The notes: a model not told the origin generated them from the sequence alone. Positions 46,965 through 59,720 are shown, counted from the first letter of the stretch. The stretch is DNA of 64,000 nucleotides from Gambelia wislizenii (GCA_030847615.1 JAUMIR010000001.1:181431001-181495000), one strand, 5' to 3'. A program made the numbers and translations.

Positions 46965-47262
46965 AATTGTTTTTGCTGCAAAATCAGTTTATCCTCGATC
47001 TGATTTCTTCCTTTCTACATCAGTTTTACTCGGAGTCACTCTGGTTAATTGTCCGTTGTAAAAACTTTCAGCCTGTAAGGGCCTGTAGAGATTTAGTGCT
47101 TAGAAGACCTTTCCTCCCAAACCAGTAAACCCAGTTCACTGCTCTTAAAAGCACTGTCAGTCACAGCTGAGGCAAAAGTTTAGTTTAGCATGTCTAAGGC
47201 TAGATTGTTGAGATACACAGCCTCCAGAAAAAGGGAACATTCAGAGTCCAGGAGGAATAGCT
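46965..47262. other. Non-coding DNA
   Basis: Nothing recognisable. Confidence 0.4.
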
Positions 47263-47480
47263 GGGAGCCAGTGCAGTATTGTGGCTTGAGTGTTGGATTA
47301 GGATTCCTGGAGCCCAGGATTTGAATCCACACTCATCCATGGAAACATCTGGGTCACCTCAGGCACGTCAAACTCTCTCAGCTTCAGAAGAAGATAAAAC
47401 TCTTCTGAACAGATCTTACAAGAAGTCCCTGTGATAAGGTCACCATAAATTTGAGCCAATTTGAAGGCATACCACCACTG
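47263..47480 (+). mobile_element. tRNA-derived squamate SINE (Sauria-SINE-like)
   Basis: The head has a box-A-like TGGCTTGAGTGTTGG and a box-B-like GGATTTGAATCC (47318-47329), the two parts of an RNA polymerase III promoter. GGGTCACCTCAGGCACGTCA and CTCTTCTGAACAGATCTTAC follow, then the AGGTCACCATAAATTTGAGC and TTGAAGGCAT tail shared with BovB. Confidence 0.75.
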
Positions 47481-50400
47481 CCACCACTGTGCCTCCATCT
47501 CTACTGTTTGAGGCAGTTGGCTCATTTTGCCTCATGGTAGAGCAGGCCCTTTCTCCATGTCAGTTAGAAAGTAAGAGAAGCATGATCCCAGTAACCTGGT
47601 AGAATGGACTAGCCTTTCGCTAAAAGGTCCCCCCCCTTTTTTTTTTTTGTGAAACTTTGTAAGTTAATAAAGCAATTGTTTATTTAGCCCATATATTGTC
47701 TTCTTGACTCCAGGGATGGAGAGAAGCACGTTTCCCTATATTCACATGTATTGTGTTCTTTCACCTGATGTTTCTTCAAATGCTGATCTGAACTGAGAAG
47801 CAGCACAATGCTAAAAATAAGGTTGGTAAATTATTGAATATGTTTAAATTTTAAATCACAATATTTGTTTTTTCAATGATAATAACCTTATGCAGCTTTA
47901 TCACTTTTCAAAGAAAATTGATAGGAATGAGGTGGCAGAGACATAATGAAATATATCTGTGGCAGACTGATGGTTAAAGATTTCAAGATGTGTAAGATTC
48001 ATAACTGTGTGCATTTTATAATGGCTTCTACAAAAGACTTGGAGTTTTGTGAGTCACGCTAATGCCATTATTTTTCTGCAAGGCCTTGCAGAATTTTAAC
48101 AGCATCATTTGGGCTATTCAACAATCGTTCTGCATTCATTCATGTATCCTCTATCTTGGCAGTTAGGATAAAATGCACTTGTCAAAGTTATACACTCTTA
48201 CGCATTTTTCTTGTTATGTTAATGAGTGGGGGAGAAATCTCATAAAAATTTAAAATATTTTATTGAATATGAATTGAAAAGACAAAAGCAAAATAGAAAG
48301 AGTTGCTCACTGCAAGGTAAGCTCAAAAGGAGCTTGCCAGGGAGAAAAAGCAATGTACATTTCAGCTAAACATGTTGAAATAGATTTCCTAACTTTTGGC
48401 TGAAATGGAAAGATACAGTTAGTTTGCAAAGAGCAGCAGAGCTTATTTACACAGCACAGATATTGCTATTGCTCCCCAAAGTCGAAGGGCTATATAATCT
48501 CCTGCCCCTCACAAAAAAAGAAAAAAGAAAGATTAATTGCCTTAGCCTAGAGCAACACCAAAACTGGGGATTAACAGCACTTTAAATGGGGTAATGTAGG
48601 TTTGGTTAGACTATCCTGTGATGACATTGGTTCTGCAGTATATCACTTTATATGTATCCATGCAGGTGTTGGTACAACTATGTCCAGTTTTTAAAAAGTT
48701 GTGTTTTTAAAAAAATAGAAACTAGATACCAAATTGACATCTGCAAAAGAAATCTAGAAGTCAAGAAAATTGATTCTTGATTAGACAGCCCCTAATATTC
48801 TAGTAGACTATTTTTGGGAAGTGTTTTCCCTGTGTATCTGTGTATGTTTACATACATAAACCCATGCTCAATGGGAACTCAAAGGTTCCTTTTTTGGGGA
48901 CTACAATTACCCAAATCTATCCAGAATGGCCATATTCCCCAGGCTCTTCTCACTACCACTGAATTGTGCAATAATAAGCAGTTCAGAATGTAATCTGCTG
49001 TTTGTATAGATGGCACCTGAACCTAAAAGTAACATGTTATTATTTACTGGAGCACCTTTTCTTCCGTCAGTTGTGGCTGGTGGCGTCCATGTCAGTGGGG
49101 CCGTGAATCATTGCTGGGTTTTGCTCAAACTTTAAGGTTCTGTTGAAACAGGAGAGGTTCCTCCATTCCACCTCTTTATTTGAGGGCTTTGCAGGTCCAT
49201 TAGTGCTGCTAGGCTGCATCTGTTAAGAATTGCTTAACCAACCTGATTTCCTGAACTTCCAAATTTGTGGACAATGGAATTTCCTAACACGGAAATATAA
49301 CTGAAATATTCCCCTTACGTAGTATTAAGGAATAGATTTTCAAAATTACAGATATGGAAAAATAGACATGTTGCTTTAGAAAAATAAATTAAGCTATTTA
49401 TTTACATTATCAAACCAGAAATCTAGATATTTTTTCTTCTTAAATTTGCTCAGGGAACTTAGAGTAAATATAGATTTCAACTCCACTTGAGGAGGCTAAC
49501 AGATATTTCAGTCAAGGGTCATTTTTATGATCAACTTTACACTGCATGAGGGCGCTCTTGGACCAGCATCACACTACATTCCAAAACTTCCTCCACCATT
49601 TATATTGTCATCCACCCACCCTGGCCTTAGGCTACATCTTTATCCCTCAGTGTCTATTGTTAAATTAGCTTGTCACCTCATCACCACACCCACTAGTTTT
49701 GCATTTCTTTTGCTTTTAAAAGGCTATTCAAGAGCCTGCTTATAAGGTTTGCTCCTGGGCATGAGTTCATTCCATCATTTGGGGAAGTAGACTAAGTCAA
49801 CAAAAGCTTATGCTACAATTCTCTCTCTCAGTCTCAAAGGTGCTAAAAAGATCCTCTTGCTTACTGATATTCCAGACTAACATGCTATGACTTTGAAGGC
49901 ATTTGTGATGAAAATCATACTTTCCCACAGGCTTTGCAATGTATTGCAGCATCTGTTTTAAATTCCTGCAATAGGCATTTGTCTAACCAGATAAGAAGTG
50001 CATATTTAAAATTGTACAGCTTATTTAATATTTAGAGAGAATGTGTTTTCCCCCTGTTTTGTATGAGCATTTTAAGGGTATTTACCAGCCAATTACAGCA
50101 TCAGCAGCAATAAGGCTGTCAGAGACAGCTAGATATGACCTCATAGGAAGCTGTCATAAACAGCCTACATTTTATGTAGCTTTTATATCATTTCCAGCAT
50201 TTCCCTGTCCAATCAGAGAGGAGTCTAACTGGTTGCTGTGAATTGTCAACTAATATTTTTCCATCCAATTGGGAATGCAATTTTATTGGTGATCTGTATG
50301 AGACCACTAAGTACCCAATTATCTGAGACTGTAATTGGTTTCCATTATTCTGGCTACCTCTTTTCCCCCTCCTCTCATCTACACTCCCTTGTGCTTACCT

Positions 50401-51127
50401 TATTCCTTATACAGTATATTCAGTTAGTTTGGGTAATCACCCAGAACCAGATTGTAAACTGGTACTTTTCATACTTTGCTGTTTGACACATAGACATTTG
50501 GCTTTTTGCTCCATGAAGATTCTGGTCAGGTTATTTCCATTCATTTTTCCAGTATAAAACTTCAGGGCCTTACATTTTCTGGATATAAAACACAAAATAT
50601 ACTCTTCAGCTGATAACACTGATCCCTATCCCCAAACTATGTTCCAAACCCTAGCTAGATTTGTTAGCTTCAAACTAAAACCCAGAGTGGATTCCCCACT
50701 TCACTGAGATGGGGGAGACCACTGCCCACTGTCTATAATTTTCCTAGAGTACTCACAGCAGAGACAAATCTAAAAGATTATAGAGGAGGCTTTTAAAATC
50801 TACTCTGGACACACAAATACATGGCAGTTCAAACTAATCATCTGCCACAAAGCTACTTGCATGGCAGCTGCTGCTCCTTGTCACTGTTGGCTGCACAGAG
50901 CTGGCAGTATCAGGGTGGCACCTTTTAAAAGAACAAAGACATGGCAGGGGGAATCAGCTTCATGATGGGGTCAGCTTCAGTGCTTTACCCATCTCTGACA
51001 GAAAGAGACCTTTGCTGACCACTGCAAGCTTATTACGGTTAGAACTTGTTAAGTTTGTAAGTCACCACAAGATTCATAGCTGGCTTTGCTGCAAGAAACT
51101 AACACCTCTCTCTCTCTCTCTCTCTCT
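47481..51127. other. Long AT-rich non-coding stretch
   Basis: No gene. The first part ends in a T-run near 47637-47649. A (TC)n run lies at about 51105-51127, touching the next MITE. No confident repeats otherwise. Confidence 0.5.
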
Positions 51128-51737
51128 GGAGATTATCAGACAAGCCTCTAAAAGTGTTCCTGTCCCACTATATTTTGAAGCATGACTGTCCCAGCACAGT
51201 GACCCTTTTATCACATGTTGCTGTAATAACAGGAAACAGCAGCCCCAGCATTATTGGAGCACAAATGCTAGTGCTGTCAACTTCCGCATTCACCGGGGCA
51301 CATGATCTTGGTGGTTCTCATGAGAAGATGTGAGCATGCTTAAAAGTCTAAAAACAGCAAAATTAAAAACAAAACAAACACACAAGCACTAAAACACACT
51401 TTGAAATTGGCAACTAACATGTGGAGATTCAAACAAAAAAGATTGTGCTATGTCTAGTTTTCGTGTTTTCACCCGGAAGTATTCTGGTGGGGACCTCCCA
51501 TTGACGTTGTATTCATGAGAGCAGGATGCAATGCAGTTTCAAATGCTGGCAATGCCAAACAACAACAACAACAACAACAAGCTTTCGGCAATCTATTCAT
51601 GGCTTGGCCCGTCAATAAAATAAAACAGCTTTTTCTCAGCAGCATAACACCAAAGCATGACATCCTACAATATGGATGCCCTTTCACGTTCTTTTGGCAT
51701 CATTATCATGCCATATTTTCTATGTCTGATAATCTCC
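51128..51737 (-). mobile_element. MITE of the GATTATCAGA family, inverted orientation (about 610 bp)
   Basis: Ends GGAGATTATCAGAC and GTCTGATAATCTCC are perfect inverses. Internal blocks (ACCTCCCATTGACG, AGCACTAAAACACACTTT) are reverse complements of blocks in 16906-17510 and 56151-56760, so this copy lies on the opposite strand. A (CAA)n run at about 51560-51580 has grown inside it. Confidence 0.78.
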
Positions 51738-51764
51738 TCTATCTTTCTGTGTGGCACATATGTA

Positions 51765-51920
51765 CTTTCACATCACTTGTTGACTTATGGCAGTCCCATC
51801 AATTTTATAGGATTTTCTCAGGCAAGGAATACTTGGAGGTCCCTCATCCAACTACTAACCAGGCCTGACTCTCTTTAGTTTCCAGGATCAGGCAGAATCT
51901 AATGCTTGCTGCACTACCAT
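51765..51920 (-). mobile_element. 5S-derived SINE, minus strand
   Basis: Plus-strand order is tail (TTGACTTATGGCAGTCCCAT, ATAGGATTTTCTCAGGCAAG), then head (CATCCAACTACTAACCAGGC, TTTAGTTTCCAGGATCAGGC). The head is the antisense of the 5S-like region in 18918-19124. Confidence 0.68.
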
Positions 51921-52769
51921 GGCTACCTCACTGCAAAGTTTTAAAAGCATTTTTCCCTTAAGAATTAAAAAGGAAGTACCAATCTGATGTGGCAAACCTA
52001 TCCCCCCCCTCAACACTCCAATTTTTACTTCCACTTTTCCTTGCTATAAATCCTCTCCATGCCCCCAACCACCCCATGTCTGCTCTTTTGGTTCCTTCCT
52101 GTAGGGAATGGGATTGATTCCTAATAAATGAAATATACTATACTGTAAATACACACACACACACACTAAATAAAAATATCTGAATCCCCTATGCACATGT
52201 AATTAGGTATAAGATCCCTCTAATTTATTAGGACAGTTCAAAGGGATGCACAATTTATCCAAGACAAATAAATACAGATTTAATCTTTCCAAATTATTTG
52301 AAACCACTTTTCAGAAATCCAACATCCATAGCATCCCCCTGTATTCTTCAACAACCTTGTGTCTGCCTGAAGAGGGGCTACTCTCAGTATTCATCACCAT
52401 TGTCTATGCCACTTAAGGCTACTGGGACTTGCAGTCCAAAAACATCTAGTGGGTCACATGATTCTTACTCTAGATCTATCTTGCCTTTTCTCAGCTCCTC
52501 CCTTTCTCCTGGTAGCTCCCAGCTCAGGTCCCAACAGCTCACAGAAGATAAAATGAAACTTACATATTTCCTGAAACCCAGTAAAGATGAATAATATTGT
52601 CATGATAGATATGTTGTTACAAAAACAACAGAGAAGATGGCATCTTAAATACTCATTATTTAGTTATGCCATTATACCATTTGACATTACCTTCCCTGGA
52701 TAAGATAGGCTTTTGCTAAGGAACCAGATTAAATGTGCCAAACAGCTATTGAGCGGCAGCCGCAGTATA
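51921..52769. other. Non-coding DNA
   Basis: An (AC)n run lies at about 52150-52165. A short MITE-like block (CTACTGGGACTTGCAGTCCA) lies at 52420-52440. No gene. Confidence 0.45.
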
Positions 52770-53804
52770 GGGTGACACTGGTGGATACTCTATCAGAAGC
52801 AACAGAAGTAACACCATAGCTTGTTACCGCTGTGCAGAGGGAGGCACGGTAAACCTCCTTTTGAAGATCTTTTACCACAATAACCCTATGATGAGATAAT
52901 CCAAAATGAAATAAGAGATGGTGCCAAAAGATAAAACTTCCAAGCTGGATGGAACTCAATGAGCTACTGGGATACAGCAGAGAACTACAATGAGTAGCAG
53001 TGGCTAATGATGCAACTGGACTCAAGCTGAAAGGATGTTCAGCTGTTGATGTGCTCAAAGGCAAAAGTAAAGTCCAAAGCTGAACAAGACATATTATAGG
53101 AAAATGTAATATGAGAAGCATGAATCAGAAGCTAAACACAGTAAAACAAGAAATGGAATGTATAAACATTGTAATAGTTGCAATGGGTGAACTAACATGG
53201 AAAAGAATGGGATATTTTGAGTAGCAATTTATTACACAGCAATTTATTCAGGAAATGCAAATTGAAGAAGAAATGGGGTGTAATTAATAGTGAGGAGAGA
53301 TGCAACCAAATGATATAATGCAAAGGCTGACCAAATCATGTCAATAAGACTTTAGAGAAAGCCCATAGATGTTACCATAATCAAAGTTTATGCTCCAATT
53401 CCAGGGCAGAAAAAGAAGATGCAGGGAGCAACACAAAAAGACACTATTTGTAGCCAAAAAGAAAGAGAAGCCTCAATGGATGACAGATAAAATTCTTCAA
53501 GCAGTTAAGGGACAGACGAGAAGCAAAAGTAAAAGGTGATAGAAATAGAGTCAGAACACTGAATGCAAGTGTTCAGTGACTTGTACACAGGCACAAGGAA
53601 AACTAATACAATACTAAATGTGAAGAAATAGAAGGTGACAACAAAAAAGGAAGAACAAGAGACCTCTTCCATAAGAACTGAGAAATCAAAGGGAAATTTA
53701 AACCAAGAGTGGAGATGCTCTACAACCAGCAGGCAAACACATTACATGAAATAAAAGGACTATGGAAACAATACATGGAAGAACAATATACATGAGATGA
53801 AAGA

Positions 53805-53987
53805 GTGACAGATTCATTCAAGGAAGAACCATATGAACTTCCAATTTTAGAAAGTGAAGTGAAAGCTGCGTTCAGATTACTTGGGAGAAATAAATCACCA
53901 GGAACAGCTGGTATACCAATACAGCTGCTTCAAGCCACCGAGACAGAATCTACACCAGCTCTAACTAAAATCTGTCAACAACTATGA
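53805..53987 (+). pseudogene. BovB RT N-terminal fragment
   Basis: The 60-codon open piece MTDSFKEEPYELPILESEVK and then FRLLGRNKSPGTAGIPIQLL is the conserved start of the BovB reverse transcriptase. The catalytic motifs are deleted from this copy. Confidence 0.75.
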
Positions 53988-54245
53988 AAAACAAATGAAG
54001 ATCCTGAATCATCAAGATATATCATTGAATACTAAAGTTTGGTTTGTCCATGCCATCATATTTCCCATTTCTGTGTATGGTTGTGAAAGATGCACAGTGA
54101 AGAAAGCTGATAGAAAGAAAATCAACTTATTTGAAATGTGGTGCTAGAGAAGAGTTCTACTGCAAACTGCTAAAACAAAACAAAACAAATAAATGGGTAC
54201 TAGAGCAAATCAACCCCGTACTCTCCCTAGAAGACAAGATGACTA

Positions 54246-54579
54246 GGGACTTTTTCAGATGGCGATTTGTAACGTAAGAAGGCTCATCCCTCTTGCGAGG
54301 CTGCTACACGTCAGGGGGGGGGGCGTTTCAGATGACACCATCCCCGTACCGATTCTGTTCCGGAAGAGCTGGGATGCTGCAGTGCCATATTTGGCCATTT
54401 CCTAATCACGGTCAACTTCTTTGATTAGGAAATGGCCAAATATGGCGCTGCAGCCTCCCAGCTCTTCTGGAACAGAATCAGCAGGGGGATGGCGTTATCC
54501 AAAACACCCCCCTGCCATGCAGAAGACTTGCAAGAGGGACGAGCCTTCTTGCATTACAAATTGCCATCCAAAAAAGTCC
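54246..54579. mobile_element. 334 bp near-perfect palindromic MITE inside BovB
   Basis: The arms 54246-54408 and 54422-54579 are reverse complements with modest mismatches around a 13 bp centre. The ends are GGGACTTTTTCAGATGGC and its inverse. BovB sequence resumes directly at both sides, so the empty site reads GATGACTAGATGG with a duplicated TA (or CTA). A G/C-rich internal block (GGGGGGGGGCG) occurs in one arm. The ends resemble the GACTTTATCAGAC ends at 60898 and 25771. Confidence 0.85.
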
Positions 54580-54840
54580 TAGATGGAAGCTGTCCTACTT
54601 TGGCCATATCATGAGAAGACATGACTCACTAAAAAAGCCCATAATGCTTGGTAAAGTAGAAGGCAGTAGGAAAAGAGGAAGACCACATTCCAGATAGATA
54701 GACTCAGTCAAGGAAACTAAGTCCCTGAATCTGCAAGATCTGTGCAGGGCTGTTGATGATAGGGTGACTTAGAGATTTCTCATTCATGGGGTTGACTTGA
54801 GGGCAGATAACAACAAAATTTCACAGCTAATTCCTCCCAA

Positions 54841-56150
54841 TTGTTTGGCTCCATTGCTTTCTATGCACTGTTTTCAAGCAGCTCTGTACAAACAGACCTC
54901 AACTTTCTGCAAACAGATTAGGCCTTTTCCTAGAATTGTAGCATTTACCCAGGGAATTGGGAGAGGTCAAAGATACCTGATGGCTGAAATGGGTACCAGG
55001 TAACACACCTGGAATCTAGGTAAAACCTGGCAGCCAGGAAATGTCAACTTTAAGTGTATGAACAGTTTTCTCCCTGCATTTGATTGCCCAGGTTCAAGGT
55101 AAGGTGAGAAGAAAGCACATGCTAGTGGCTACTTTTCAGCTTCTTTGGATTTTGAGTGCCTATAGATAATGGTCCTGAATTAGGGAGTTTTTATATGCAT
55201 GTTCATAGGCTTGCACACATACACTGGGGATATTTTCAAGATGTACAACCCCTACCTTTTTTACCAACTTCCCTTTCCTAGCATCACATTACAGCTTTTA
55301 AACCTGATTGCATCCTGGAGAGGGTGAGATATCAGGAATAGCTTTGTTGAACACATGTATGTCCAAGTGCATATTTGTGAATTGGGTTCCATGTTTCTGA
55401 AAAATATACAACTCTGTGTTCATGTTTGGAACTAATAAAAGATGATATATTAATGAATGTGTTTCATATTTCATGGAAAACACTGTCCATTGCAAAACTG
55501 AGGAAGTTAATGTGAAGACCTTTAGAATTATTCCTAAATATTGATTTTTTTTGTTTCTGATTTTCCTTACAGTTTTTTAAAAAGAGATCTATAACAATGC
55601 AGCCTACAAATCTTAAAATATTGTTTTTGAAGGACAAAGGCTCCACTGCATCTTTTCACTATTTATTACTCTGTAAAGATTTAGTGGTAATAGGTTCCTG
55701 AATATTGGATTGAAATCATTAATTTTAATAGTTATAAAAAGATTAGATTTTTATATGCAATGGCTTTTTCACCACCATATTCATAGTACAAGCATACCCA
55801 CCTTTTTACTGGCTTTCTCTCCATCAAGGTCAAAGATTGCATTTAATTTAATTTGGTTTTAATTATGACTAACTATTCCATTCCCAATTAAGTAAATTGC
55901 TACATGGATTCCTTTTCATCCTTCCAGTTATAGAAGACCTTTTACCCCTCTGGAACCAATTCTTATTATGTGAAAACAATCAAACACCAGAAACATGTTG
56001 CTTAATTATGGCAGACTGCAGAATGATGGGAGAGTATTTCATTACAAAATAGATGAGGAGGAGGAGGAGGAATAAGAAGAAATTGGAGAAAAAGAAGAAG
56101 AGGGAGAGAAAAGAAAAAGAAAAGGAATTGGCATGAGCTAAATAGATATA
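54841..56150. other. AT-rich non-coding DNA with GA-rich run
   Basis: A GAGGAGGAGG/AAGAAG purine tract lies at about 56051-56105. No gene. Confidence 0.45.
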
Positions 56151-56760
56151 GGAGATTATCAGATGCATCAAAAGTGGCATTACAGCAATGCCAGGAGATC
56201 GCAAAAGGGCTCCCTTATCAGGCAACGCCGTTCCCCCCTCGTTATTCACTCATTCTACTGCCATTCCACTGGGGCTGCTTTTTATTGATGTGAGAAGCCA
56301 TCAATAGATCCCCCATTCCGTTTGTGTTCCCAATTTGTCTGTGTGCGACAAGGTGCCCCGTTATGCTGGCAAGATCCCAGCGTCAATGGGAGGTCCTGCC
56401 AGAATACTTTTGGGTGAGATTGGGACAGCCAGGTAAGTAACACACTTTTTATGACCCTCCCTGGGTTACTTAAATATTTTAAAGTGTGTTTTTGTGCTTG
56501 CTGTCACTTTTTAAATGTTATTTTTATTTTTATTTTTTAATTTCCCATACTTGCGTCTTCTTGCGAGAATCTACGGGATTTTGATCCAGGAAGTGAATGG
56601 AGCTCCGTTAGAGCTCTTTTCACCCATGAGCTTCCCTGTTGATGGGAAAGGAGGTAAGTGTGGTAGGGAGGGTGATTGTGGTGGGACTGGGATGGGACAT
56701 GGGCGGGAGCGGAGATTGTGGGACAGGAACGCTTTTTTTTTGTTCCTGTCTGATAATCTC
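56151..56760 (+). mobile_element. MITE of the GATTATCAGA family, copy 2 (about 610 bp)
   Basis: Ends GGAGATTATCAGATGC and CTGATAATCTC. Its interior is colinear with 16906-17510, including CAGGTAAGT at 56430-56438 and GGAGGTAAGTGTGG at about 56649. It has no transposase. Confidence 0.82.
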
Positions 56761-56924
56761 AGTAAACAAAGGCAGGAACAGAGGGGAAATACAAAAAGAT
56801 TCAATGACAACAAGTGAAAAGAAAAAGGAAAGAAAAGCAAATCAAAGTGTGGAAACTGGAAACAGGAAAGAAGGGAGAATGGAATTTAAGTATCCCCTTT
56901 TACTCTACTTCTTTACTTTGTTGT

Positions 56925-57910
56925 TGTTAACTGCATCAAGTTGGCTTCAACTCATGATAACTCCATGGATGAGACATCTCCAAGACCCTCTGTACTCAAC
57001 TCAGGTCCTACAGTTCAGGCCTGTGGCCTCCTTGATTGAGCCTATCCACCTAGTGTGCAGTCTGCCTCTCTTTCTTTTTCCCTCCACCTTTCCAAGCATT
57101 ATTGACTTTTCTAGTGAGTCAATTCTCATGATGTGTCAGAACTACGACAACCTCAATTTGGCCAGCTTTGCTTCTAATGAGAATTCAAACTGTATCTGTC
57201 CTATGACCTATTTGTTTGTCTTTTTGGCTGTCTAACACCACATCTCTAATGAGTTGATTTTCTTCCTATTAGCTTTCTTCACTGTCCAGCTCTCACATCT
57301 GTATATGATGATGGGAAATATGATGGTTTGAATGATCCTGACTTCAGTGCTCAGTTTTATATCTTTGCATTTTATGATCTTATCTCATTCTTTCATAGCT
57401 ACCCTTCCCAGTCCCAGTCTTCTTCTGATATCCTGGCTGCAGTCTCCATTCTGCGCTATGATTGATCTGTGGAATGAGAATTCTTTCACAATTTCAATTT
57501 CCTCGTCATCTGTTTTGAATTTATGTAAATCCCCTATGGTCATTATTTTTGTTTTCTTAATATTTAGCATTAAGCCTGCTTTTGTGCTTCCTTCTTTCAC
57601 TTTCTTTATTAGTTACTCCAAATCTTTGTTGTTTTTGCTAGCAGTGTAGCGTCATCTGCATATCTTAGATTGTTGATGTTCTTTCCTCTGATCTTCACTC
57701 CTCCTTCCTCCAAATCTAAGCCTGCTCTTATATATTCTGTGTACAAGGTGAACAAGTAGGGCGGTACAATGCAGTATTTTCTGACTCCCTTCCCTACTGG
57801 GAACCACTCTGTTTCTCCGTATTCTGCCTGTCCCATTTCTTTAAGAGCGATCCATAGTTTCTCATGATTTATGCAGTCAAATGCTTTGCTGTAGTCTTTG
57901 CTTCTTTACT
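56925..57910 (-). mobile_element. RTE-BovB LINE, 3' half, minus strand
   Basis: Reads from high to low coordinates: KAFDCINHEKLWIALKEMG (about 57895-57840), LRYADDATLLAKTTK with the catalytic YADD at about 57650, NIKKTKIMTIGDLH, the RRRLGLGRVAMKEL block and a BovB tail near 56935-57000 (GTTGGCTTCAACTCATGATA on plus). Stops and a frameshift near 57610 show decay. It is in opposite orientation to the copy at 52770-54840. Confidence 0.83.
57609..57836 (-). pseudogene. BovB reverse-transcriptase fragment with YADD
   Basis: 75 open codons containing the YADD catalytic box in NLRYADDATLLAKT. Upstream, PPYLFTLYTEYI corresponds to the motif-B region. The next piece of RT (57385-57600) is in a different frame. 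Confidence 0.75.
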
Positions 57911-58224
57911 TCTCAGTTGCTGCTGTTGAGAAGTGGACTGAGCTCAGGCTAACATAGTGCAATATGCAAAACACTCCCAACAGACAATCACCCATCAGCA
58001 GTTACATGAGCCTGACCAAAGGATATCTCTGTGTCTTTGAATTTTAACAGCAGGAAGGAAATTTCAAAGAGGGAAAACAAGGGAGAAGTTACAAAATGAA
58101 TTAGATTAAAGAATAACTATATTGCATATTGAACAAATTCACTTGCACCACTACTAGTACACTATTTCTTCTCCTCCTCCTCCTCCACCACCACCACCAC
58201 CACCACACTAGATCAGTGAATGAT
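57911..58224. other. Spacer with (CTC)n(CAC)n microsatellite
   Basis: CTCCTC and CACCAC runs lie at about 58170-58206. Nothing else. Confidence 0.5.
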
Positions 58225-59590
58225 AAAACAGCTGCCATTCAGGACTTGATCCTGCTGACCTGACATGTATTACAGAGAAGGATGAGACTGGAGACAGTTT
58301 AATCTCTCTCAGCTTTGCCCACCAGAATTCTCTGTGCAGCAGCAGGTGAGACCAGGGGGGCAGGAAGGCAGAGTTGCAGTGTCTATCAGGATGATATTCC
58401 CTTGGCCAGGTACCCCATTCCTCAGTCTACAGGGTTTATTTTTATTTGTAGGTGGATAGCTGGGACAGATTAGTTGTACCACCCACACCACTGCTCAACA
58501 ATCTCCCTGCATGAGGTACAGGGATGGTTTTGGGGGTGGTATCGGAGTCCCCAAAGTTTGTGATGCTGGGGGACTTCAGCATTCATGCTGAGACTGCTGG
58601 GAGTGTCTCAGGACTTCATGTCTGCCATGACAACTATTGGTCTGTCCCAAGTGGTATCTGGACCCACTCAAACTAATGGGCACACTCTAGACCTTGTTTT
58701 CTGTATAGGAGAGGATGATGGTGAACTGGGAATTGAGGAGCTTTCTACTGTTCTATTGTAATGGGCAGACCACTTCTTGGTCAGTTTTAGACTGACTGGG
58801 ACTCAAAGCCTCTGTAGGGGTGGGGCAACCATTAAGATGGTCCACTCCAGGAGACGTATGGATCTGGATGGATTCCATATGACTCTTGAGAGTTTCCTGC
58901 TGCCTTGGCAGGTGATCCTGTTGAAGCCCTGGTTGATTTCCGGAATGAGGAAGTGACCAAGGCAGTGGACATGTTCACTCCTAAGTGTCCTTCTCATGGA
59001 GTAGAGATAAACCAGCCCCCTGGTTTTCTAAGAAGCTGGCAGCAATGAAATAAGTGAGATGGAAACTAGAGTGACACTGGCAGAAAACTCAGAGTGAGTC
59101 TAACTGAAAACAGGCTAAAATCTATCTGAAGGCCTATATAAGGGTAGCAAAAAGTCTCTCTTTTTGTCTAATGCCATTGCATCCTCAAAGGACCATTCAG
59201 CAGAGCTCTTTCAAGTTGTAGGAGATTTGTTACAAACTGGTCCAAAGGAGAATTTAAGCCACTCAACTACCCGCTGTGAAGAATTTGCCCACCATTTCAT
59301 AGATAAAATCACTTGGATGTCAGAGTGGATACAGGTCCCATGGATGTAACTTTGGTCCCTGTTTGTCCAGTGTGGATGGATACTTGAGGATGTGGACAGG
59401 AGTCCTTGGAGAGACAAGAGCTACCACATTTGTAGTAGCCACTTGCCCTTCCTGGCTTATTAAACAGGCCAGAGAGAGACTAGCTGAGTAGGTAAGGGAA
59501 GTGATTAATGCCTCTTTACAACAATGCAAGTTTCCAACTTGCCTGAAGGAGGCTTTGGTAACACCTCTCTAGAAAAACAAAGCCTTCCTT
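58225..59590 (+). mobile_element. L2-type LINE fragment, endonuclease to RT start
   Basis: Frames read LPTRILCAAAGETRG, VMLGDFSIHAETAG-like (endonuclease GDFNIH box near 58560), then TTIGLSQVVSGPTQTNGHTL and LDLVFCIGEDD, then a linker and FAHHFIDKI (about 59287). The end GFGNTSL near 59550 precedes where the RT would start. The protein is broken by many stops. Confidence 0.72.
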
Positions 59591-59596
59591 GGCTCC

Positions 59597-59720
59597 TCTT
59601 CATCCTGTAGAGAAGTGACTAGTGGGGTGCCACAGGGATCTGTCCTGGGCCCAGTGCTATTCAACATCGTTATCAATGACTTGGATGTGGGAATAGAGGG
59701 TGTGCTTGGTGGCAATTTTA
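59597..59720 (+). mobile_element. CR1 RT fragment joined to the L2 copy
   Basis: GAAGTGACTAGTGGGGTGCC and ACAGGGATCTGTCCTGGGCC encode [20 protein letters not shown]1 motif B. It matches 62374-62460 and 36466-36530. It starts within about 10 bp of the L2 end and stops before the FADD box. Confidence 0.75.

Larger units (their letters stand above)
52770..54840 (+). mobile_element. RTE-BovB LINE, internally deleted and interrupted by a MITE
   Basis: From 52770 the order follows BovB: leader with AAAACTTCCAAGCTGGATGG, endonuclease region (frames containing INIVIVAMGELTWKRMGYFE), linker, RT start (LGRNKSPGTAGIPIQLLQAT at about 53880), a deletion of the RT core after KICQQL, and the C-terminal end (FGHIMRRHDSLKK, DLCRAVDD, HGVDLRADNN). 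The MITE at 54246-54579 splits the C-terminal part. Many stops. It is the likely type of LINE that mobilised the SINEs here. Confidence 0.82.

Noticed and set aside
51541..51580. Poly-Gln coding repeat from (CAA)n
   Set aside because: The run is a microsatellite inside a non-coding MITE.
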